Shown here piece after piece: positions 1-11,229 of a stretch of DNA of 64,000 nucleotides. Each line of letters begins with the position of its first letter. Position 1 is the stretch's first letter. The DNA comes from Whitmania pigra. Its lineage: Eukaryota > Annelida > Clitellata > Hirudinida > Haemopidae. Location of the stretch: NCBI GenBank assembly GCA_021613335.1, contig JAJTWR010000344.1:387501-451500 (forward strand), written 5' to 3'. A model generated the notes under the pieces. The model ran no database searches and was not told where the DNA came from. It worked only from the letters and a program-made list of their open reading frames with translations. Made by a program: the position numbers and the translations under genes.

Positions 1-110
1 GCAACCAATTAAATTCCATCGTTTAAATGTTCGATAAATTTGCTTAAAATGCACTATCTACACTGGACTAATGTGTATAATCAGCGGCGTCACTAGGGTC
101 GGTGTCACTC
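1..110. repeat. Dispersed repeat, copy 1
   Basis: This stretch matches 12587-12710 in the same orientation. Shared words include 'gcaaccaatta', 'ataatcag' and 'ggtgcgggaaact'. It has no coding content. I read it as an ancient interspersed repeat of unknown class; the second copy is interrupted by a hAT-like element beginning near 12719. Confidence 0.55.
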
Positions 111-234
111 GGTGCGGGAAACTTATGGGCTGCGCAGAAAGAGTGAGAAGAGGAGAGCTAAGAAACTATCTAGCATAACTTTTGCACTTACTAGAAGTAC
201 ACGGTATGAAGAAGCCATTGAGAGCTTTCATGTC

Positions 235-1124
235 TTAACGGCTTCCACAAATAGCTTTAACTCGGAATCTTCTTCGGTCATCCTCCGAATATCCTCCTTT
301 GTGACTGGCATGTGTCGAAAGACATTTTGGAACTTTGACATTTTGTTCAATCTTAGCGATAACAATGTCTTCATTCTTAGGTAGTTTCTTTGAAGCGATG
401 AGACGGGATAATGCATTGGCTTGGCCAAAGTGGGTAGATCGCCCGTGCTCGATGACTAAGTCATACGCAAGCAAGACGAGTTCCCATCTTTAGAGTCGAA
501 TTGTTGAGTGTGCAGACACACCCACTTTTGGTCCAAAAATTGACAAAAGAGGCTTAAGGCCAGTTAGCAACAGAAAGAACAGATGTAGCGGTGAAATTTA
601 CTCACTCCAAACACAAACAGAGCTTCTTTCTCGATCTCTCCGTAGTTCTTCTCGGCCTTGGTGAGAGATCTACTGGTGCAATTGCCTTTTCCGTGCCGTT
701 CGGAAAACGATGAGATCCCACTCCATAATCATACGCGTCCGCTGCAACGACAATGTCCAGTCCAGGGTCGAAGTGAGTCAACAGCAGATCTGACTGCAGC
801 ACTTTCTTCAGTTTCTCAAGACTTCTCTGGTACTCCGCAGTCCACACAAATTTGTGTTCCCTTTCTAGATCATCCAATAGGCCTCTCATTGAACGCATCT
901 CAGGTACGAAAGACGAATAATAGCTGATCCTGCCTAAGCACGACTTCAGATGCCCAATTAGTGGAGCCCACTTTCCTCATAAACAACAGTCTCCTTCTTC
1001 CAAGAGTCAGCACAGTCTGCATGCGGTAATGACAAAGAAGATGCGGACGAAGATTTGGAACCAATTCCCTCCGGTGAGACGTTAGAAATGCTAAATAAAA
1101 TGCGACGATATGGTTCTTATACAC
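235..1124 (-). pseudogene. Decayed Ty3/Gypsy pol fragment (RT end and RNase H)
   Basis: Three minus-strand reading frames in order resemble one Gypsy polyprotein. Positions 1124-900 carry a 'FVPNLRP'-like RT thumb region. Positions 898-602 carry the RT/RNase H junction with 'FVWTAEYQRSLEKLKKVL' and 'VVAADAYDYGVG', the RNase H entry that normally reads DAS.YG.GA. Positions 474-235 carry the RNase H end with 'YDLVIEHG' and 'ANALSRL'. Frames change between blocks and the middle of RNase H is garbled, so the copy is dead. No LTRs are visible nearby. The family is clear from motif order; the clade is not. Confidence 0.75.
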
Positions 1125-1339
1125 ACAATAGTCGACATAACCGGATTCGACTGCACAAAGAACGTAAATTCTTAGACTTTTGGAATTATAAATCGTGCTA
1201 GATTTGGGAGATGAGAGGCCTAAGCTTTGCTAAGAATAGAGATCGAGGTTTGGTAGTTGAGATGATAGCGCGCGCATCCGCAAATAACGTAAAAACGCTA
1301 ATGAGCGTTTGAGGCAATATATGCGCGCGTCCGGTGAGC

Positions 1340-1660
1340 GTATATTTCTAAGTGACGTCGGCCGCTTCAAAGAAATTATATTTATTTATTTATTTATTTG
1401 ATAATAGTCCCTTGAAATTATAACGCTCAGTTTGCATTATATGGGTTCGATGCGTAAAGGTCGTCGTGAATCTCATCGATAATCATATAACGTGTGATGC
1501 TTTACGATGAAGTCGGATAGGTAGGGTTTTCACCAACAGGGACACCCCCCTGATCAACGGGTGTGGTCACCCCTCGGGAACGTCAGGCGTTTGGGCCGAA
1601 ACGTTTTTTTTCACTCCTCTGATGATTCCCTGTCGGTTAGCTCCGTGGTAGGAGTTTCTA
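1340..1660 (+). repeat. REL-LINE 3'UTR remnant
   Basis: Plus-strand words are shared with the 3'UTR of the REL-type LINE at 8128-8765, including 'caaagaaattata', 'cagtttgcat', 'acagggaca', 'gggccgaaacgtt' and 'ccctgtcgg'. The order is the same in both. The copy is divergent and is interrupted at 1381-1413 by a tiny LINE tail insertion. Confidence 0.6.
1381..1413 (-). mobile_element. 33-bp LINE-tail insertion with 9-bp target duplication
   Basis: A (TTTA)n block plus 'gataatagtccctt' is the reverse complement of the LINE 3' tail seen at 14030-14060 and 29570-29600 (aaggactataatcaaataaata). It is flanked by the direct repeat 'gaaattata' at 1372-1380 and 1414-1422. Removing the insert restores the 'caaagaaattata' junction found uninterrupted at 8340. 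This is an extremely 5'-truncated target-primed insertion. Confidence 0.7.
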
Positions 1661-1759
1661 AGTTTAAGTCTAAGTTCTATTAGACTAATTTGCAAAGACA
1701 AACGCAGTAATTAAAATCGTTGCAACCTCCTTGTTTCATACCGTAAAATAAATTTCATA

Positions 1760-1960
1760 GATATTTGTGCATGCGAACGGCGATGAAAGCAACAATCGTT
1801 ACGAGTCGCGTTCGCAATCCAGCTCGTGCCGTCAGGGAGCGCCCCCGGGTAGTAATAAATAGTGGATTGATTAAGAAGTGCCTTCACATCCTATTTGGAT
1901 ACATAAGGCACTCAAAAAATAGGCTAAATACAAATACAAATTTTATCATTTAAACTGCAA
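1760..1960 (+). repeat. tRNA-derived SINE fragment
   Basis: Similar to the SINE at 13750-13990: 'gttcgcaatcc' (B-box-like), 'agggagcgccc', 'gattaagaag' and 'ggcactcaaaaaat' occur in the same order. The 5' A-box half is degraded. Confidence 0.5.
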
Positions 1961-3020
1961 TTTCCGCCATTAAATAAGACAATTCCGACAAACTTTTCGC
2001 GGGCCGCACGAGTGTTTGACATGCGCGGGCAAGACTAATCTAATTTAAAATAAATTTTATTGAGCTATTCGCGCCATTTTGACGGTGTGCCATCCGCAAC
2101 TTATTAGCGACGCATCGTGAAATAAAAGAAAATTATTAATGTGCCATTTATTTCCATTTCAAAGCTTTAAATTTCCCCGTTTGGTCCCCAATTGAAACAC
2201 AGAAACAAAATATGACAAATCCAGCTTTAACCGTAATTAGTTCACATTAGAATGATCCACGAGCCCTCTCCTGTTTAACATTCAATCAAATTTATCTCAC
2301 ACATTATCAAATTCATTAAAATGACTTTTGAAAAACGTTCGGAAAAAATGTTAAATAAAGAACATGTTCTAGTTGCTCACGGCTACTGATTTCAGTCAAC
2401 TATCAAATATGGGATCGGAATCTATCCAGCTAACAAAATTAGGATTGTCAGAAGTCACACTTTTCTGGTGAAGCATATGGTCACATTTAGCATTCTGCAA
2501 CGACAAAAAATAATTAAGTTAGATATTATAAATTAGAAAGTTTGGAGTTGTGAGTCCCCGACTCATTTTCAAATACCAAGTTTCTGTGTTATAAAACAAT
2601 AAACCTTTGGTCAATAATATTGAAAAATAATTAATTTTACTTAATTTTTGAAAAGGCCACCCAATACCAAAAATGGAATTTTAGCATATCATCTAATGCC
2701 CGGTCGATAATCGTATCGGAACTGATATCGGTATTGTACATTACTTAGTATCGCTAAATATCTGTATCGGCGATGGTTTGTGCAACGATACCGATATTTA
2801 GGGTTAGCCTTGATAAAACATAACCGCTAAAAAAGCCAAGACCATAAAAATGTGGTACAAATTACTTGCGTTCCTCTTTCGCGTCTTCCGATGTTTGACT
2901 GTTTTGTACAATTTAGTCTGGTATTTCAGTTATAGTTACAGCAAACTTATAAAACAATGTGTCGACAATGAGTCGTAAGCTAAGTCCGTTGTGGTAATAT
3001 TTCAAAATAACATCTAATGA
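1960..3020. other. Intergenic, no gene seen
   Basis: AT-rich sequence without a convincing exon or RNA gene. Around 2700-2810 there is a cluster of ATCGGTATCG-type words resembling the subterminal arrays of the hAT elements in this window, but I cannot define element ends. Confidence 0.4.
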
Positions 3021-3021
3021 C

Positions 3022-5194
3022 CAGTGATGGGTAGTTACTAACTATAAGTAGTTAACTACTAGTTAATAGCTACTTTAAAGTAGTTAGGAAGTAGTTACTA
3101 ACTTAAAAAACTCTTAAAAAAGTAGTTACAAAATAGTACTTTTAAAGTAGTTATTAACTACAACTAGTTAACTACTTTTTAAAAAAATTTACAATAAAAT
3201 GAAGAAAAATAATTTTTTTCCAATTTTACAATTTGGTGCATCACTTTATAAGCATAGTTTCTTTGTTTTCAACTTTTGCTTACTACCGCCATTTCTCGCT
3301 TCTGAATTATTACTCTTAGTAAATTTAGAAGAGCAGTTGCTGAACTGGTTCTAGAGGACATGCAGCCAATCGCTATGGTAGAGCGCAAGGGGTTTCAAAA
3401 ATGTTGTGCAACAGTTGCACCCTCATGTCAGATACCGACTCGCACAGTGTTGCCGTAAGTACTCCAAAAATGTATTTAAGTATATGTACAAGTACGTTGT
3501 AGTCAATGTACTTAAGTATAAGTACAAGTATAAGTACTTTTCCTTCATTGAACAGAAATAATATTCGTTATCTTCAACACAATGTTTAAGACAAGTGTAA
3601 CAGAATTTACATTTATCAATAAAATTGTCTATTTTTCTTTAAAAGAAGCAGTCTTTCAAAATATTTGTCACAGAGTTACGCTGAGGAGTCAGTATAAGAC
3701 CAGACAGGTGCAGATGATGGAATGGTTGTGTTGAACTTGTCTTCTCCTTATTTTAAATTATCCAGAGCTTGTGCAATTGGTCTCATTACTTCAATCCATT
3801 CCTTGAAGAAAATCAAGTCTTGAGAGCTGAACTTTGGCAGCTACAAACGTTCCATCATGATATTAACTTTGTCCTTCATATCATAGACGGCTCTATAACT
3901 GTTAAATTCGGAGTTCCACCGAGTTGGGTTTGGCTTAGGTATTGTTCTCCCAAGAACATCAAACACAGCTTCAGCAGCTTTTGAACTCTGATGTGATGCA
4001 TTACTTAAGCTGGAACATTTGCCAGCTACTGATCGATACATTCGCTTATAAGTTGCACCACTTGCCAGTGCTTTATTGGCATCCACAGAAGCCAACAAAT
4101 TTAGTGTGTGCGAGAAACATGGTAAATGAGAAGGCAGATAAATACATGATTCTGATTCCGTCTGCTCAAAAACTGTGATATTTCTAAATGACTATTAGTC
4201 TCATCATCAAAGTCGCATCCATCAGATGGTTCCACCTCTAATATGCTTGGCTCAGAAAATTGTTTGAATAAAATTTAAAAGTACTTAAAATGTACTTATT
4301 AATAATTATTAAAAATGTATTTAAGTACTAAGTACTAAGTACACAATCTTGAAAGGACTTAAGTATAAATACTCAAGTACAACAAATGTACTTAAGTCCA
4401 TGAGTATTTAAGTACTCGGCATCACTGGACTCGCATATGCTTAATTCAGAACATCCATGAATTGTATGAAGAGCAAAAAAGACAGTTAATAGAAACATTG
4501 AAAGATGTTCAATGGATGTCTTTTTAATATCTGTGCAGATTGTAAATCTAAAAGCCCTACATCGTTAACAATCACCACCTCTGCGGACAATGCGGCTCAG
4601 AATAGTGAATATGATGATTTATATGACTCTATGGAAAGTGTACCACACTCTTGTGATAATGAGTTAGCTGAATGATTATTTATCAAACTCCGCAAGAAAT
4701 GTACAAACTCTACTTAATTATCCAACTGTTTGTGCTGCATTCATCAAGCTTAATTCAACATTACCAAGTTCGGCAGCAGTTGAAAGACTTTAGCGTAGCA
4801 GGGCAGGTTTTATGTAACTGACGATGTAAATTATCGGATAATCATGTTGACATGGTGATTTTTTTAGAGATCGCCTGAAACATCCACTGAATACTGTATT
4901 TGATTAATTTGGACAATAAAATTTTGTTGAAAATGTTACACTAGTGTAAATAAATATGCTAATAATTATGTCTTGTTCAATTGTCCAGAAAATTAATTTT
5001 ATCAAATGTCAACGGAAAAGTAGTTAAAAAGTAGTTAACTACTTGCATAGTAGTTACTAACTACTTATTTAAAAGTAATTAAAAATAGTTACTAACTACT
5101 TATTTAAAAGTAGTTACTAACTACTTATTTAAAAGTGGTTAAAAATAGTTACTAACTACATTTTTATAAAAGTAGTTAACTACTGTAGTTACTG
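3022..5194 (+). mobile_element. hAT transposon with AGTAGTTAACTACT-type subterminal arrays
   Basis: It begins 'cagtgatgggtagttactaa' and ends in inverted, degenerate copies of the same words near 5194 ('tagttactg'). Both ends carry about 150-200 bp of repeated AGTAGTTAACTACT-like words. Inside, on the plus strand, are transposase pieces. At 3340-3440 a frame reads like the hAT 'EDMQPIAMVE..GF' segment and continues after the inner insertion as 'NIHELYEEQKRQLIETL'. At 4720-4800 'FIKLNSTLPSSAAVERL' is the C-terminal dimerisation motif. Stops make it dead. No clean target duplication was found for this outer element. A 983-bp hAT sits inside it. Confidence 0.8.
3445..4427 (-). mobile_element. 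Nested hAT with perfect 8-bp TSD
   Basis: Termini are 'cagtgttgccgtaagtact' on the left and the inverted 'agtactcggcatcactg' on the right. The exact 8-bp duplication 'gactcgca' lies at 3437-3444 and 4428-4435. Subterminal sequence is repeated AAGTACTTAAGTAC-type words. A minus-strand frame (4098-3841) contains 'NPTRWNSEFNSY', a hallmark of hAT transposases, so the copy is an internally deleted autonomous-type element. It disrupts the transposase frame of the 3022-5194 hAT. Confidence 0.92.
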
Positions 5195-5240
5195 TAGAAG
5201 ACACAAGGCGGCTCTGACGCTACGCGCATGAAGCTTTATA

Positions 5241-5267
5241 AATTAATTATTATTATTATTATTAAGA
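5241..5267. repeat. (ATT)n microsatellite
   Basis: About eight consecutive ATT units with a leading AATTAATT. Confidence 0.85.
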
Positions 5268-5296
5268 TAAAAATATGGTTCAATTAGTTTAAAAGT

Positions 5297-5575
5297 TTAC
5301 CAAAAATATACCAGAAATATACTAGCTGCCTCTGTTGTGTCATACTCAACCTGCCTCAAGTTTCTTAGATTGAATTCAGCAGAAGATAGTTGATTAATTA
5401 GCGACATGTTTTGCAAATTTTTGAATGTTCTCATTGACTCCAGTCTTCTTGAAGAATTTAAACCTATCCAGTCACAAGGCTCTAACTTCAGAAGCAAGTG
5501 CAGCTGTAGATTCTTCACAATGAAATTTTTCTTTACAAATCGTTCTGCAACAGTACAGAATTCTTTACCCCGTGA
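5297..5575 (-). pseudogene. Unrecognised ORF disrupted by the 5576-11641 hAT
   Basis: On the minus strand an open frame runs from the hAT target site (5575) down to 5297 ('VAERFVKKNFIVKNLQLHLL' and onwards). The frame continues on the other side of the hAT at 11642-11690 through the duplicated 'ccccgtga', giving 'SSVMELTTSRGKEF'. I do not recognise the product. It could be a host exon or part of an older repeat. A stop about 25 codons upstream limits it. What is seen is frame continuity once the TSD is collapsed; coding status is inference. Confidence 0.25.
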
Positions 5576-6316
5576 CAGTGACGGGCAAATCAAATCGCGA
5601 TTTAGGCAAGGTTGCGATTCGATTTGAACATTGTTGGGTTTGATTTTGGCCTCCGCGATTTTGATTCGATTTGCCTTTTTTTTTTGCTTTTTCAAATCGA
5701 ATCACTGAAATAAAGATGGTTATATATTTTTAATTTTTTTAAAATGGTTATAAATTTAAGAATTCTATATCTTTGGCGTGCTCCTCGTTAAATAAACATT
5801 GTTGTAGGTTACATGCTTGTTGTTCTACTTGTAGCATTACCGCCTTTTAAATATGTCCGAGTTAGATAGCAGGAAATATGGGATTTTAGCGAAATTTTTT
5901 AAAGACAGCCAAAGGACGGAAAGCCGTTCATTTTAACCAATTATAGGAGTAAAATTCCACTAGTTTGACGAAGGCTTTCAGCTGAGAACAAAGACGATTG
6001 CTTACAGACACTTCGGGTCAAAACATACAGGAAAAAATATTTGTGCAGCTTTACATTTACATTTATTTATCCAATATTTTACGTGCTCGATGTAATCCCG
6101 AAGGGATATAAAGGAACGGCGAACAAGAGCTCACAAATATGCAGTCTATGAAATAAAAATAAAATAAGATAAGAATAGAATAAAAGTGAGTGAACAGAAT
6201 GGAATAAAATAAAATAATAGAGACATGGACAAAAAAACAAACTATAGATTAAAGAATTATTGATATGAGGTCACAAATAGATGGGTTTTCAGTCCGGATT
6301 TGAAGGCTTCTGACGA

Positions 6317-6905
6317 TTAAGCCAGACGAATGTTCGGAGGAAGCAGGTTCCAGATCACGGGAGCGGCGACATAGAAGGCCCGATCACCCTGCCTGACACT
6401 GCGAGACCGTGGAAGGACCAGGGTCCTAGTCTCGGATGAGCAGAGTGATGCCCTGCCAGGGACAGCTGTGGTACTGATCAGTAGTTCAGTCAAGTACCGA
6501 GGGGCTTGACCTGTGGCGGCCTTGTAGACTAGGAGGGCAGTCTTGTACAGCACCCGCTCCGGCATCTTCAGCCAGTGAAGATTAGCAAGTACCGAGGAGA
6601 TATGGTCCGATAGCCTCCCTCCTTGTATGAGCCTGGCAGCCGTGTTCATGACGGTCTGGAAGGTGCTAATAACTTGGTGGTTGACGTTAACCAGCAGAGA
6701 ATTGCAGTAGTCAAGCCGCGATAGAATAAATTGAATAGTGAGAGACCGGAAAGCCTCAGGTGGTAGGAATGGCTTCGCCTCCTTGAGGATGCGAAGCTTG
6801 GCATAGCAAGCAGTAGCAACCCGATTTACATGGGACTTCATGGAAAGGGAAGAGTCCAAGTAGACCCCCAGATTCCTGACTGTCCGTGAAGGGGTGATGG
6901 AAGAA
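6317..6905 (-). pseudogene. LINE ORF2, C-terminal part
   Basis: The 180-residue frame at 6859-6317, extended upstream to about 6905 by 'SITPSRTVRNLGVYLD', is the conserved RT thumb and C-terminal region of CR1/L2 elements. It has 'SRLDYCNSLL', 'AARLI', 'HWLKMPERVLYK', 'YKAATGQAPRYL' and 'VIWNLLPPNIRLA'. It continues the ORF2 piece that stops at about 8766 on the far side of the REL-LINE insertion. Confidence 0.85.
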
Positions 6906-6910
6906 AATGG

Positions 6911-8127
6911 CTAGGCCTACCTCCAGCGCTGTCATCGGTAGCCCTCTACAGTAGGAGCACGAGCCTGCGACTACCACTAAGGTCCATCGTGGAAGAGTAC
7001 AAACTCTCCAAAATAAGAACGCAGTGGATGCTCAACAACTCCGCGGATAGCAGGATCCGTGAAGTCAAGCCACTGCTTAGATCTGGAAGGAAATTCCGAG
7101 CGCAGAATGAGATCGACGAATCAGTTGCCGAGCTGATGTTCGAGGAAGTGAGAGGTCCTACCCAGACGGACCGTCACGCAGTAGGATGGAACCACCTGCC
7201 AAAATGGTCCCAGGCGAGCTCATCAGTCAGAGCCACCATGATTATCCAGGAAAGGAGGCGAAAAGTGGAACAGGACCGAGTCACGAGGGCAGTTCAGCAG
7301 TCACAGCAGGGTAAGTGGACAACGTGGGAAGACGTGATGCAACGATCCCTTACCTGGAGCGACATGTGGAAAATGTCCCCGCTCCGACTTGCCTACGCGA
7401 TAAGGTCAGTGTACGACCAGTTGCCCTCCAGGGACAATTTGCAGAAGTGGGGTATGGTGGAAGACATCGAATGCCGGAATGCGGTACAGAGACACTGCAC
7501 CACGTGCTCAGCAATTGCACGTATGCCCTTGCCAACGGTCGGTACACATGGCGACATAACCAGGTCCTTCGAGAAGTGTGCGAAGCCGCAAAAGCAGCAG
7601 TCTCCAAAGCAAACTCGCGTACGATCGCAAATCAGCGAAAGATTTACTTCTTGCGCGAGGGCTTCGCACACCTCTGCAAAAAGAGATGTCAAACCCCAAG
7701 GCGAGACATTCTTGCAGAGGCAAACGACTGGACCATCGCAGCCGACTTAGAAGGGATGAGGCACTACCCCCAGGTGCTGATAGAAAGTGGCAAGAGGCCG
7801 GATCTAGTGCTCGTATCGCCGTCGACGGATGCCATCATTCTGGTGGAGCTGACGGTTCCGTGGGAGGACAGGCTGCAATACAGCAATGCGCTCAAAGCAG
7901 ACAAGTATGCAGATCTAACGATGGACCTGGAAGCGAGAGGATACCGCACAGACCTCTACCCTATCGAGATTGGCGCAAGGGGCGTGGTCGGCAAGTCGAC
8001 TTACGCTTTCCTCACTAAGATCGGATTGTCAAGCCGAGAGAGAACAAAGGCTATGACAAGGATGTCTGAGGCCGCTGAAGCGGCTTCATTCTGGATCTGG
8101 CATATGAGAAGCCAGAAGAAGTCTTAA
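6911..8127 (+). pseudogene. REL-LINE RT C-terminus, zinc finger and endonuclease
   Basis: Two overlapping frames join at a one-base frameshift near 7445-7460. The first gives 'ALYSRSTSLRLPLRSIVEEY', 'KWTTWEDVMQRSLTWSDMW' and 'RLAYAIRSVYDQLPSRDNL', typical of elements with a C-terminal REL endonuclease. The second gives 'CGTETLHHVLSNC', a CCHC-type knuckle, then 'RPDLVLVSPSTDAIILVELT' with the PD..(D/E)xK-like endonuclease core and 'PWEDRLQYSNALKADKY'. This architecture is established for R2/NeSL/HERO-like LINEs; I do not assign the exact clade. The frameshift and 5' truncation make it non-functional. Confidence 0.85.
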
Positions 8128-8765
8128 CAGGCCACTACACGAAACCGGGGAAAGCCGTCGGTCTCCGGTATGAATGATCCACCGAACGACGGGGCCAAAC
8201 CATTGGCCGAGAGACGCGGTGTTGTCGGGAGAAATGGGCCGACCGCGGACTCGCGAAGCAACATGAACTGCGGTCCAAACCGCGGCTTCGAAAAGGCCCG
8301 CGGTCGAGTCCCGAAAATTTCTATCTCCGGCTGCCGCTACAAAGAAATTATAAGGCCCAGTTTGCATATATTAAGGCGGTGTGAAGAAGCCACTGAGAGC
8401 TTGCATGACCGCTGTAGGCAAACTGGGGTGGAGGCGATCGACATAACAAGGCCAATGAGAGCCCCGCATAGTCGAAGTTTGCAGGCGACAAACAGACAGC
8501 ATGCGACATGAAGGAGCCATTGAGAGCTTTCGCAGTCGCTCCAGTCCAGGCAGCAGTGACCGGCATAACAAGGCCAATGAGTGCCTCTCAAAGCCGGCGG
8601 TAAGAGTTGGGTCCAGCAAGACCAAACCGACAGGGACATCCGGCTGATCACCGGATGCGGCCCGCCCCCCGAAAACGTAAGGAGACTCAAAGGGCCGAAA
8701 CGTTTGAAGACGGGGGAAACTCCTCTGAGGATCCCTGTCGGAGCTCCAAGGCGGAGTATTTAGTA
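8128..8765 (+). repeat. REL-LINE 3'UTR with ~60-bp repeats and a terminal hairpin
   Basis: After the stop the UTR contains about four imperfect copies of a unit bearing 'AAGCCACTGAGAGC' or 'AAGGCCAATGAGAGC' (8385-8590). It ends in a segment bounded by inverted ends 'ccgacagggacatcc' (8627-8641) and 'ggatccctgtcgg' (8729-8741). A smaller hairpin (atccgg-7 nt-ccggat, 8639-8656) lies inside. The same block recurs at 30830-31075, at 1500-1645, and in part on the minus strand at 40440-40830. Confidence 0.7.
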
Positions 8766-11106
8766 ACGCCAGATGGAGCGGGAGGTCACTGATATGACCA
8801 AGTCGAGCCGGGGTGCCGAACCAGATTGCTTCAGTCTTGTCAGCATTGAGTAGTAGCTTATTGGAGGCTGTCCAGGAAATAATATCGTGAAGGCAGTCCG
8901 ACAAACGACCAACAAGGGTAGGGGCATCTTCAAGTCTGGAGTTACCGTAGATCTGAATGTCATCGGCATACTGATGACTGAAAAGTCTATGTTTGGAGAT
9001 GATGCTTTCAATGTCAGCCACATATAATGTGAACAATATTGGTCCTAAGACAGATCCCTGGGGAACGCCCGATTGCACAAAATGTGTGGGACTAGCAGAT
9101 TGTGACGATACTATTGTCAAATATTGACAAATAATTTCCGAATCACTGCAGTGCATTGTGACGAACTCCAAATGTTTCATCCAGCCTGGCGATGAGGATG
9201 TCATGGTCAACGGTGTCAAAGGCCGCTGACATGTCTAGCAGAAGGAGGAGGGAGACATGACCTGCATCAAGTGCCATGCGTATGTCAGACACAACCTTCA
9301 GTACGGCGGTCTCAGCGGAGTGATGCGGTCGATAGGCAGACTGTGTGCTGGGAAAGAGAGCATTGCTGTTGAGGTAGAACAGGAGGCGTCTAAGTACGAG
9401 TCGTACGAGAAGCTTTGAAATGACGCTTAGATTCGATATTGGGCGGTACGATGAAGGTGCTAACAGGTCGAGGGTGGGCTTCTTGAGTATGGGCTAAACT
9501 TGTGCCATCTTGAAGGAGTGGGGAACTTGGCCCAGGAGTAAGGATTTGTTGAACAGATGAACGACGAATAGAGCAAGAACATGCGAGACCTTCTTCAGCA
9601 ACCAAGTGGGTATTGGGTCAAGTCCTGACTGCTTGTGGGGGAGGGAGTTGATGAGCTCATGGATCTCGCCTATGGAGGTTGGCTGAAATTGCGGCAGCCC
9701 CGAATCTGTGACACAGGGAAGGAAGTGAGGTGGTGGAGCATCACTCGTGGCTGAACGGATGGCAGTCAATTTTCCGTCAAGATACTCGCGGTAGACTAGA
9801 GGGGCCGGAGCAGCCAATCTGTTTGTGACGCTGCCAAAACCAGTAGCATATCCGATGAGCTTCCATCTTCTGGCAGGATGGTGCACCTCTGCTATGCGCC
9901 TGGCATAGTAGATACGACGCTTTTGATTTAGCAGAGCAGCATACGAGCGGGCACAAGCCCTGATGATGTCGGTGCTGGCACGCAGTCTTCTGAGTCGAGT
10001 CAGATGTGATCTCACCCTCATGCACTCAGCATCAAACCATGGCTGTCTGTATTTGTAGAAGCGTGGCGTCGATAGAGGGAGAGACCTCTCAACTACCTCA
10101 TTGAGAGTGTCATTGTAAAGCTCAGCCAGGCAATCAGCATCCTTGGAGGTCCACATCTCTGGGTTGGTCAAAGGAGAGGTGCTGAGAAGTCGTTCGAAGA
10201 GAGGCATTTCAGGATTCCTCCAGAGCCTGACCCTATTTGCATCCGGTATGTGACGAGGGACTCAGGGCGAAGTCATCCAAGTTAGAAGTTTGTGGTCAGA
10301 AAGACCACTTTCCAACTTCTCGACCGCCGTAACAGATAAGCCATCGTCGTCTCTCTTAAGGACAATGTCCAGGGTTCCACCGCAGTCATGGGTGGGACCG
10401 TCAACAATCTGTCTGAGGCCAAAAGATGAAATGAGATTACTGAAGACCAGGCTGTTCGAATCATCAGTCTTTTCAAGGTGAATATTTATGTCCCCAGTAA
10501 CAAACAGTGTCGGGGAGCCAATGACAAAACGACGCAGTAGCTCCGAGAGTTCTGAGAAAAACAGAGTCTCTATGTTTCCAGTCCTGTATATTGTCAGTAT
10601 GTTTATGTGTTTGGCGTCTTTGTTTATGTGAACGGCAAGAGATTCAAAGGTAGTTGGGTTGAAACAGAGGTTTTGCTGCTGCAGTTTAACCGAAGGGGAG
10701 GACAGTAGAGCCAGGCCACCATGGTTTGTCCTCAGGGACCTCTGGGTAGGGCCTACACGAGGTCTCGGGCGATCAATGACCGAATAGCCTCGAGCTCGTA
10801 GCAGATTAATTGCCAAGGAACCCTCATCGTGCCAGGTCTCAATCGCCGACAGCACATTGACAGAATCTCCGAGAGGGCATCAAACTTTTTCCTTATCGAT
10901 CGGATGTTCAGACATCCCATTCTAAGAGCAACATCCTGGTCTTTCACAATCGGTGTTTGGCGAGGGGGCGAGGGGATGCATGGAAGCCAGTACTTAGGTC
11001 GCCAGATCCGGAGATGGAACAACGACTTTCGTATAGCTCTGTCAAGATGATTCCTCTCGAAGTTCAGATTCAGATTTTGTGTGCGATCATACGCATGCAT
11101 TAGCAA
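8766..11106 (-). pseudogene. LINE ORF2, endonuclease and RT part
   Basis: From 11106 downward the minus strand shows APE-endonuclease motifs: 'LRMGCLNIRSI', 'AIETWHDEGS', 'LFVTGDINIHLEK', 'GPTHDCGGTLDIVL' and 'SGLSDHKLL'. A linker follows with 'HHPARRWKLIGYATG', then 'QSGLDPIPTWLLKKV' entering the RT. 'GVPQGSVLGPILFTLY' and the catalytic 'HQYADDIQIY' lie at about 9050-8950, and 'LLLNADKTEAIWFG' follows. Several frames are used, with stops between them, so the gene is broken. It continues at 6905-6317. Confidence 0.85.
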
Positions 11107-11229
11107 GTATCGAGAGGTCTGAGAAACACCTGAAATAGGCTAAGGTTCAGCAAGCTGTTGGCCGAGAGAAATGATACGTTGCCCCTCTGAAAAATTATTG
11201 GGGGGGCAAAGCAACCTTAAGTTGGCGCC

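Larger units (their letters stand above)
6911..8765 (+). mobile_element. 5'-truncated REL-endonuclease LINE inserted in the CR1/L2-type LINE
   Basis: The insertion cuts ORF2 of the host LINE between 'ISDLPLHL' (about 8766) and 'SITPSRTVRNLG' (about 6905). Its coding part enters mid-frame at 6911, which is the 5' truncation expected of target-primed reverse transcription. Coding ends at 8127 and is followed by about 640 bp of structured 3'UTR. Other pieces of the family in this window are at 1340-1660, 20815-21030, 30440-31085 and 40440-40830. Confidence 0.85.
6048..11215 (-). mobile_element. CR1/L2-type LINE, minus strand, nested in hAT
   Basis: A near full-length non-LTR retrotransposon lies inside the hAT. 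Reading on the minus strand, the order is an APE-type endonuclease, reverse transcriptase and a C-terminal domain, ending with a short UTR and an AAATGTAAATG-type tail at about 6048-6075. The ORF2 middle is split by a 1.85-kb plus-strand REL-LINE at 6911-8765. In-frame stops and frame changes (for example near 9490 and 9180) show it is inactive. Boundaries are approximate because I could not find its target duplication. Confidence 0.8.

Noticed and set aside
1585..1625. Possible hammerhead ribozyme (GAAAC and CTGATGA both present)
   Set aside because: The core motifs are in the wrong order and spacing, and flanking sequence cannot form stems I-III. The other copies of the repeat have CTGAGGA.
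8170..8511. Plus- and minus-strand ORFs in the REL-LINE 3'UTR
   Set aside because: They lie in a repeat-structured UTR and frames open on both strands because of high GC; no protein family is recognised.
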